A program made the position numbers and the translations under genes. Below, one piece after another: positions 49,901-58,900 of a DNA stretch of 64,000 nt. Positions within the stretch are counted from its first letter, which is position 1. Every line of letters starts with the position of its first letter. Origin of the DNA: Apostichopus japonicus (Eukaryota > Echinodermata > Holothuroidea > Aspidochirotida > Stichopodidae); NCBI RefSeq assembly GCF_037975245.1, contig NC_092576.1, forward strand, positions 32,714,611-32,778,610, given 5' to 3'. Under the pieces are notes generated by a model. The model did not search any database, was not told the DNA's origin, and saw nothing but the letters and a program-made list of their open reading frames with translations.

Positions 49901-52900
49901 ACAGTCACATCATGAACTACTAAAGAAACCTGAGAATTGTGGTAGGCAAATTATAGAGGGTGACCCGGGATATGGAAAATCAACACTGACACTACAGCTT
50001 GCATACGATTGGTGCCAAAGAGTTCCAAGATCCCCTTTAAGTAATATACCGATACTTATTTACCTGCGGCTAAGACAACTGAGAGGGGTGAAGTCAATAT
50101 ACCAAGCAATACGGCGTTTTATATTACCCAGAGACTCAGATCTGAGTGAGGATATTGTGGAATCAATCATAAAGAATTGTTCAGGTGCATTGGTTATTTT
50201 GGATGGATTTGACGAATACCCTGATAAAGACGATCAAGAGACTGATATTTCTCTTATCCTTCGGAGAGAAATGTGGCAGGAAATAGACGTCATTCTGACT
50301 ACCAGGCCTTTCTACTTGCCGAAAGAATTTGCACCGCATACTGATCGAATACGTTTAACAGGTTTCAACGAGGACATCCGAGATCAATATATTCGAAAAG
50401 CAGTTGTACAGGGTGACGAACAAGCCGCCAGGGAAATAATACTTACACTCCAACGAAACCCTCTACTCGGTGACTTGTGTCAAGTTCCTTTGTTGTTTGT
50501 TTTGTTTGCTCACATGAGCCACAAGAACAAAGACTTGAAGACATTCAAATCCGTTACTAGTTTCTTTCGTTATGTGATAGCTTGCTTCCATAGTCATTTG
50601 ATGAACAAAACAATTGAAAAGGTATGTTTTGACTTAAAACATGATGAGTTGAACAAGGTTGCTTTTGAGGCATTGAGCGATAGAAACCAACTGATTGTGT
50701 GGGACAGTACTTCCCTGAGAAATCGACTTGGGGATGACTTTTATGAGCAGTACCTTAAAACTGGAATATTTTTTGAGGAAGATGTTCTGACTGGTGATCA
50801 ATTTCTCTATAAAAAGGAAGTCAGATTCTACCACAAATTGTTCTGTGAGTGGTATGCTGCCCACTACATTGCTGATTATATATCTCAAGAATCTTCAACC
50901 TCTGCCACAACAGAGAGTCAGAGTGTAGCTGAACTGCTCTGTTGTTTGGATCCCTTTGAACTTCACTATGTTTACAGGTTTGCCTGTGGACTTAATAAGA
51001 CTGCTTCGGGTAAAATTGTAAATTATCTGCAAGACAACCTTCAACATGAAAAGTTTGCTATGATGTGTATGCTGGAACAAGACTATAAAAATGAGAAGAT
51101 TGTTGATACAATCAAAAAGTTGGCCTCTACAGTGGTCCACATAAATGGTGATGACAGTCAACTACTTCAGAGATCAACTTTACAAGTTTTGGAGTTCGCG
51201 AGTGCAAACCAGGTGAGGTCATTTTCTTTCACTGCAATCAAGACATATTTCCTCAGGTTTGTGGTCATGTTTTAGTTGTGAGGTCACCTTTACTGCAAAA
51301 AAACAAAAATACTCCAAGTAAATGACCAAATGGTTTTATGCAGTAGCGTTTCATTGTCATCGTAAGCTACTGTTGAAATGTCATTTTGACCTCACAATGT
51401 AATTGTATGGTATAACTCAATAACATAAAACCCTCCATCATTTCATAATGTAGCATGATTGTTTAAGTAGAGGATAACTACAATACATTAACCTTGTTCA
51501 TTTCTCTAACAGATTACCATAGCTTGCCTACACCTGACCATGGCCTTCAAGGAGTGTGATGGATACACTATTTTACTCCAATCTGACCTCTCTCTCTGTC
51601 CTTTAGTGACATTAGAAAAGATACACATAGAGACAGAGAAGGAGGGAAATGAACCACGTACAATATCAGAGATACAGTTAACACACATATTCCGTTTTGC
51701 GCTTCGTTGTCAGTCTGTTAAGGAGCTCTCGTAAGTTGAATCTCATGTAATTGTTATCATACTATGCACCTACAAGTATTCCCTCTTGTTACAATTAAAA
51801 TAACTGATTTACCAAAGTAATGGAGATAAACAAAGAGCTCTGACAAAACTGGTATTATAAATGATGTATCATCAAGAAATACATTGTAATCAGAATTTTT
51901 AGTGTTACAATCATGAAAAAAAGATGAATTTTTTATGTTGGTATGACTAGCCATCACAGTGTTAATTATAACAAAAAGAAACAATGACAGTTGTAAATTT
52001 GGAAGGTAAGAATTGTTTACAAATATGATTGGGAAAATGTCTTACATGATATGACAAGTATCATCAAAGAGGCCAAGGTGTTATTGTTCCTCAAAAAATT
52101 CCTCATGAATTTTGGAAGTTTTATTCAGTAATGTGGTAGTATGAGATAATCCCCCACTCTTACAAATGGAGGACAACATACTGTGCATGGAGTTGTATAA
52201 CCAACAAGTCTATTTTACAATCTATCAGATTGTATGCACACCTATTCCTTTCATGGACTCATAGCACGACCTGAGGACGATCCTAAACATACATAACACT
52301 ATTACCTTCCTGCAGTTATGGGCTCATTTGCTTACATTAAACAGCAAAATGATGTCCACAGTAAGGTGTTTCGTTTCCAATCATTTTTAAGCACTTCCTA
52401 AACATTTCTATATGGAATTTGCTTCACAGCAAGACTGCTTTGCTATCTTTCTCTCATGTTGGTTTGTTTCTTCCTTTCTACTTCAAAGGTTCAGTGAATG
52501 TCTGCTGCCTCTTTCGCCCTCTCAAGAGTCTATCAATGCAGAGATGATATCTAGGAAATTTAAAAGTAACTATCGATTCTGTCAGTATTGGTTGATTATT
52601 TGATTAAATCTAGTCATCAAGGAGTTGATATAAGAGACAATACATTGTAACATTTTCATAAGCAGTGCAAAAAGCAGATTTGGTAAAAGCAAGAATGAAG
52701 CAAAAGTAGAAAAAATGACAAAATAAGTTGCTTTGTCAGGAGGATTACATGGATTTCAGGGGCAATTAATGTTAACTGCCTACATGATTTATCCTATGCT
52801 CGAAACATTCCTTTGGTACAAGCTACTGTAATGGCAATGTTATTAACTTAGTAAATCATACCTATACTTAGGATGGTTGTTTAAGAACATTACTTTAAGT

Positions 52901-55900
52901 CTAAAGACCGAAATCGTGTTGTTTCAAGTCAAGCCATTTTGTTGGATGAAAAGCACCAAATTCAAAGTTAGTTTTTAAATGTTCCATTTTTAGTGTTGAG
53001 GTATCCGTTTCATTTATGTGAAAAAGTTAATCTCTCTCCTTCATAAATCCTACAATGTCTTTAAATGTAACATATTTTTGCATACTTGTCATCATAGTAT
53101 ACTGGCGAGACTATGGTTACAGCCTGAATCTCCATTCTGGTTATTGGGAGGTATGATTCTTTTTTTTCTTGTTGCCAGGGCTTTTGTTATGTTGTGTGTC
53201 CATTAGTGCAGAACAAGTTGGAAGTTGTGAAATAATAATAATAATAATAATTATAATAAATACCATATATTAAAGTGCTGTTATCATGAAATAAAACATG
53301 CTCAAGAGCACTCTACAAAAGAACCAAAACCTGGAATATAAAATTACCAAACTAAAGAAAACCTAAAAGTAATAACAACAGCAGTAAAAGTAAAACATGC
53401 TCAAGAGCACTGTACAAAAGAACCAAAACCTGGATTTTAAAATGACCAAACTAAAGAAAACCTAAAAGTAATAACAACAGCAGTAAAGTAAAACATGCCG
53501 ACAACCACTAGACAACGACAGAGATCGTGACATAGCTTAGGGAATATAATGTGTAGATCTAGGTTGTGGAAACATATTTCAAATATGAGTTGGTCAGTGG
53601 AAACTTTTGATAACTAATTAATTCAGATAATTAATCAACTGAAGATACCCAAGGAAACCCTCTATGACGTCTCTTTTCTATTGAGAGTACTTTAAACTTT
53701 TCTGTTTATTGTGGTTAGTCTGGTAGTATAAAAAGGAAGTTTTGCTTGATGTATTTGGACTTACTTTCATAACAATGGATTTTCTTTAATCTATAGTAAT
53801 ACCAATGATACTACAATTAGAATAGCAAAAAAAATTAAAAACAGAGAGGAAAGTTTACACTGCTTCATTTTGTGTTTATTTTCAGGTTGATGATATCAAT
53901 ATTATTGAGTCACTGTGTTCAGAGAGGTTACAGATCTGGACTGAAGATAGTAACTTACAACAGAATTGTACTTTGCAGCTACTGAAGAACGCATCTAACA
54001 ATGATGTAAGTCAGTAGTCTGATATCAAAATCCCTATGATGGACTAGATATCAAACTACATCATCCCCATTATGTACTAGATATATGTCATCCCCATTAT
54101 GTTATTAAGTGTTTTATAAAGATACGATAGTATCATTTTGCATTTTGCAGTCAAATTTTGATTCATTGTCTTCAACAGTGTTACAAATGCAGGATTTTGC
54201 ATCCGGAACGCAAAGTTTCAGAGATGGACGCAAACGCTTCACATTGCGTCCCACGGATGGAAACCCTAAGTACACACACTCACAACTAGGCCTATATGCA
54301 AAACATAAAAAAAACAAATTTTTTAATGAATATCTTTTGAATGAACATTAATTTGCAAACCTCAGGATAACCAAACTTTCTTCCAAACATTCCGATGATT
54401 GAATTTGTTTTTAATGCAAATAAATCATAGCAATCAGCCACAAGGTACGGAGTTAACAACATTTACATTACAGAGATTTACGTGCAAATAATAGTCATGG
54501 TTCTTTTGCAAACTTCCCATGATCTGATTGGCTAATAGTTCCTTACCCATTGTCTGGAAACATTTTTGCGTCTGTATTGGTCAATGAACACAAGTTATGT
54601 AAATAACAACAATATAACATTACTTTCCTGTGTAGAGATGACAATGTTTGTGTTATAGGCTATGTGTGCACTCAAATATCATAACATTAGGCCCTGTTGA
54701 CAGTCATGGTATGAAGTTTTGGTTATTTTTTTTACAATATCACGCAATATTTGAATCATTGTTTTGATCAAAAAAATTTATGAGTTGAGACAAGTTAGGA
54801 ATTTTGTAGGAAGCTAACATCTCGGATACTAAAAATTGATTTTCACCTCACAGTAAATTTGATCTCTCCACATTGAGAGTTTCTCAAGTAAAATGTACAT
54901 TCACACTGCAGTAATTTCTTTGTTGCAAATTTTTTAGCACTGTCTTTGACCAAGTGCCCCAGTGATTTATTTTTCTTGTGCAACATTCATTGTAAGGAAG
55001 TTGTTTACCATGCAGTAGTATGGAATGTGTGATCTAGAAAGCATATATGGTAACTAGTCTACGGTAAAATTTCTCACTTCGGAACTTTGAAAGTCATTTT
55101 GTTGGTGTATAGTTACAGGTTTATCATTTGATGATTTTTTTGTGCATGTCATAGACCTACTGTATCACTATAGGCTTCTGTTGCGCACAAGCCAATGTGC
55201 TTTCAGGTGTCATTAAAGCTCAGTATTATGTGTTCCTGTAGAAGTATTTTACAGTGCATGTTTTCATGGAGGACTACAGGGACGCAAGTTTTTCTGAGCG
55301 GACTCAAACAGAAGTGACAATATATCTATAAAACATTAGGCGTGTGGTTTGGCACGATAGCACATGACATTTAACATAACTAATTCATATGAAGATATTT
55401 TCTTACTACATTCCTAGTCTAACAGTCCATATTTCATCCTGGTTATCATTTATGTATTAGTCCTTCGTCCATTTTATGTCTCATGCATTCATTCACTTTG
55501 GTGTTACTGTCTTTTTTATACATTGTTCATGATTTTAGATAAAAAAGTGGGATCAACCCGGATTAAAAATGATTAAGAAAAATGTTTTTTCTGTTAATAT
55601 TTATTTTAGGTTTCAATGAACAACTTAAGCCTAATCGTAATAATGGGAGGAGTGGATTATGCTAGTATTAAAATGGATAAGAGATACCTTCAGGAAAGTT
55701 ACTGGCCACAGTAGGTTATAATTGTATAAATAATTGATATAGCTCTAAATCTTTTCAATGTTGATTGAACCGTATATTACCTTCCTCCAGATCCCCATCT
55801 TCCATCTGGAGCTTCTACAATCCTTCTCCAAGGTTAATGCTGGTAACATCATCCTCTGTTCAGGGCTACAATTGTCCTGTCCTGTATCATTAAAGAAGCT

Positions 55901-58900
55901 ATCGATAGATTATGAGGGAAGAGAACTGACAGAGACAGAGGTTGTTGGCATATTGATGTTTGCACAACAGTCACAGCGATTGGAAGAGCTAATGTGAGTA
56001 TTTCAATGAGTATCTTTGTAATGCGTACCTAGATACCACTTTCACACTTTAAATAGGCATAAATGCCTACACAGTTTTATCAACCTATGCCAAATGGATT
56101 TATACTCTCACAGGACAGAATTCTATTGTTTCTGAATTGAGTATTTACAGACACATTTTTTACCTTCGCCTTGTTGTTAAACTCTACATTTGGAAGTGGT
56201 GCTTTGTTCGGGTTAATTGTCATATTAGGGACTTGGCAGAAAACAAGATATTTTTCAAATATTTCACAAAACAAATGCTATATCATTGAATGACTTTCCT
56301 TCTTATGAATTGCTTTTACTCTTTGTTTATATATATGATATACAGGTTATCTTTATGGTCTGTGTTATTGTCAATGCTTTACTCGTTCAGGTCATTGACA
56401 CTATTCGTCTGAAAGATTTACCAAAAATGAAATCCGATAACTTTTTGTGAATTGTATTCACGCAATTGACTGACTCATGGTTCTGCTTTATTTCACAGGT
56501 TCTTATTTTGTCTGTTGCCCCAGTCTATCGCTGCTAAGGATATTCCTTCAATAATGAATTCAAGGAAAGTAAAAGGTACAGTATGCGAATGCTCAGGATG
56601 GATTGATCAATAGGGTCTGATACTATTAATAAGGCATCCAATCATTGTAGTTAATAACGTTAATTGTATTACTGATCATTAGTTGCCTGAAGTTATCATT
56701 AGAATTAAAAATTAAATATGTAAAGCATCAACAAAAGGATGAATATTTATAGACGAGTCTTATATTATGAAGACCTCAAGCCTTCTAACTTGTCTTATAT
56801 TCAAAATAAAATAAAACTGTTAGCAAACTGCTTATCCACTAAAGAACCTGTGTAGGATAATGTGTAAACTAAGTTGGCCTGACGTTTTGATCCTAGCAGG
56901 AACTTCTTCAGAGGCTAAATGACAAGTAACAGTAACAGAAGGGACAAAAACACGCACAGAATACAGACAGGTTAATGAGCATGGTGAACACAAAGAGATA
57001 GATGTAAGGGGATTAGTAGACAAGGGATGGAGAGAAGAAAGAAACCAACAGGGGAAGAGGAGAGGTAGGAGATCCAAAGAGAGGATTAAGGGAACAGGGT
57101 AGGGAATAAACTGGAGGACAAAGACAGAAATGTGTGGAGAAAAAAAGGGGGTGGAAGAGAGCTTCGGGAAGAGGAGTGACAGGGGGAGGGGAGATGGAGG
57201 GGGGTGGCAAAAGAAAAGTCAGTCAATCCCTGTAGGGTCATATAATTTATGGTATGGTTGGGAAGTTTTAAAGTGTGTAGTCTTATATTCAGTAGATGTA
57301 TGTTTTTCTAATACATGCTAGATAGCTATGCAGTAATAAGCTTGATAGAAGACTCAAGAGAGGCAGTACAGCTGGCTGGGATATTGTTGCTTTGACTTCT
57401 GTATTCAGAGTGTCTGTCACTGCTAGACAATTATACATACACTAGGTGTCTAAATATAAACATACCACCACAGAGATATGGTGAGGAATTAAGAACCAGA
57501 CTGAATTAGTATTAGTTACACTCAGGAAGTTCTACAGTTACAATAACAATATGCAGTGAGGGTAGTTTAAGACGTGAATATCTCCAGATCAGGGTTTTCA
57601 TGAAATACATCCAGTACCTTACATATGTTCATCAAACGTTTGCCTTTTGCATGGTACATGGCAATGAAGGGGAGACCACCATCTAACTGTAATCCAATGT
57701 TATGCTTTTCTAAAGAATGTCAGGTTAAATGTTTTAAAGCAACAATAATACACAAACTGGTTAATTCCGTTAATCCCGTTTCAAAGCTTTCTGCATAAAT
57801 GAAAGTTACATTTTCACTCGATAACAGAACAGAGAATGATGTCAAAACTTGCCCTTCTGCCTTGTTTTGCACATGTTCTACATGTTAATTTAATTATGTA
57901 AAATAGCTGTGCGTAGCAGATTCTTGTACAGTCTCTTCACAACACATTTCTCAAGGCATATGTTACTGTAGTGTAGGTCATTGGGGTGTCTGGGAGTGAA
58001 ATAATCATGTTTTTTTTTGTTATTTTGTTAATCATGGCATTGTTACCTCTTTCATTTTAGTCACTTGGTTACCGTACTATGGTGGCAGAATGTATGACCT
58101 CAACCTTGAATCTGGTCGATGGATGGTGAGTATTAGCAACTTATTAAAACATGTTCCACTAACCTATTGCTTGACAACTGGTTATATAATTATCTGGAAA
58201 GAAGTATTAATGTATTTGAAGAATCGGAACTCCCAAACGACTGTTAAGTGATTTTCAAAATGAATCAATAAAAGGAAGGAACAGTTTGACAGGTCAGATG
58301 CATCAATATGTTTTGCTCAGATAGTTAAATTGGATCCAGTAAAAAAGAAAATTAAACAGAAAAACACCATGTCTGTACAACCTTACTTTGACCACTGTTC
58401 GTATATTGATTTGTATTTCAATGAACAGTTCAGGGGTGTGGGTGGGGGGGTATATGGAAACTTGTTTAACCGGTTTTTGTTTTCAGATTTTTCCGTGGTC
58501 ACTCGAGTACATTAAATTAACATTGATTGCAGTACCTCGTCATGCATCTTGCCTAAAAGTAGTAGATGAAAAGCTCATGCAATTATCCAGTATAGTTGAG
58601 TTTTCGAACGCGGAATCAATGCTTCACACTGTCAGTTACAACTGCTGCTGCGTGTGTGTCCAGTATCATAGTCTTTTCATTAAATTATGATCAGCAGAGG
58701 GCTACATTTTTATACTGTTACATAAAAATTAAAAATATTAGGAGACAAAAAGAACAGTTGATAATTCATTTTTGTCACCTTTGTTCCTGTAAATTACGAG
58801 ATACATGCTCCTTATGGCAGTTTGAAAATGACATCGTCATGTTACGGATAATATTGATATTACTTAGATCCCAAGCATCTCTGATATTCATCCCAAAGTA

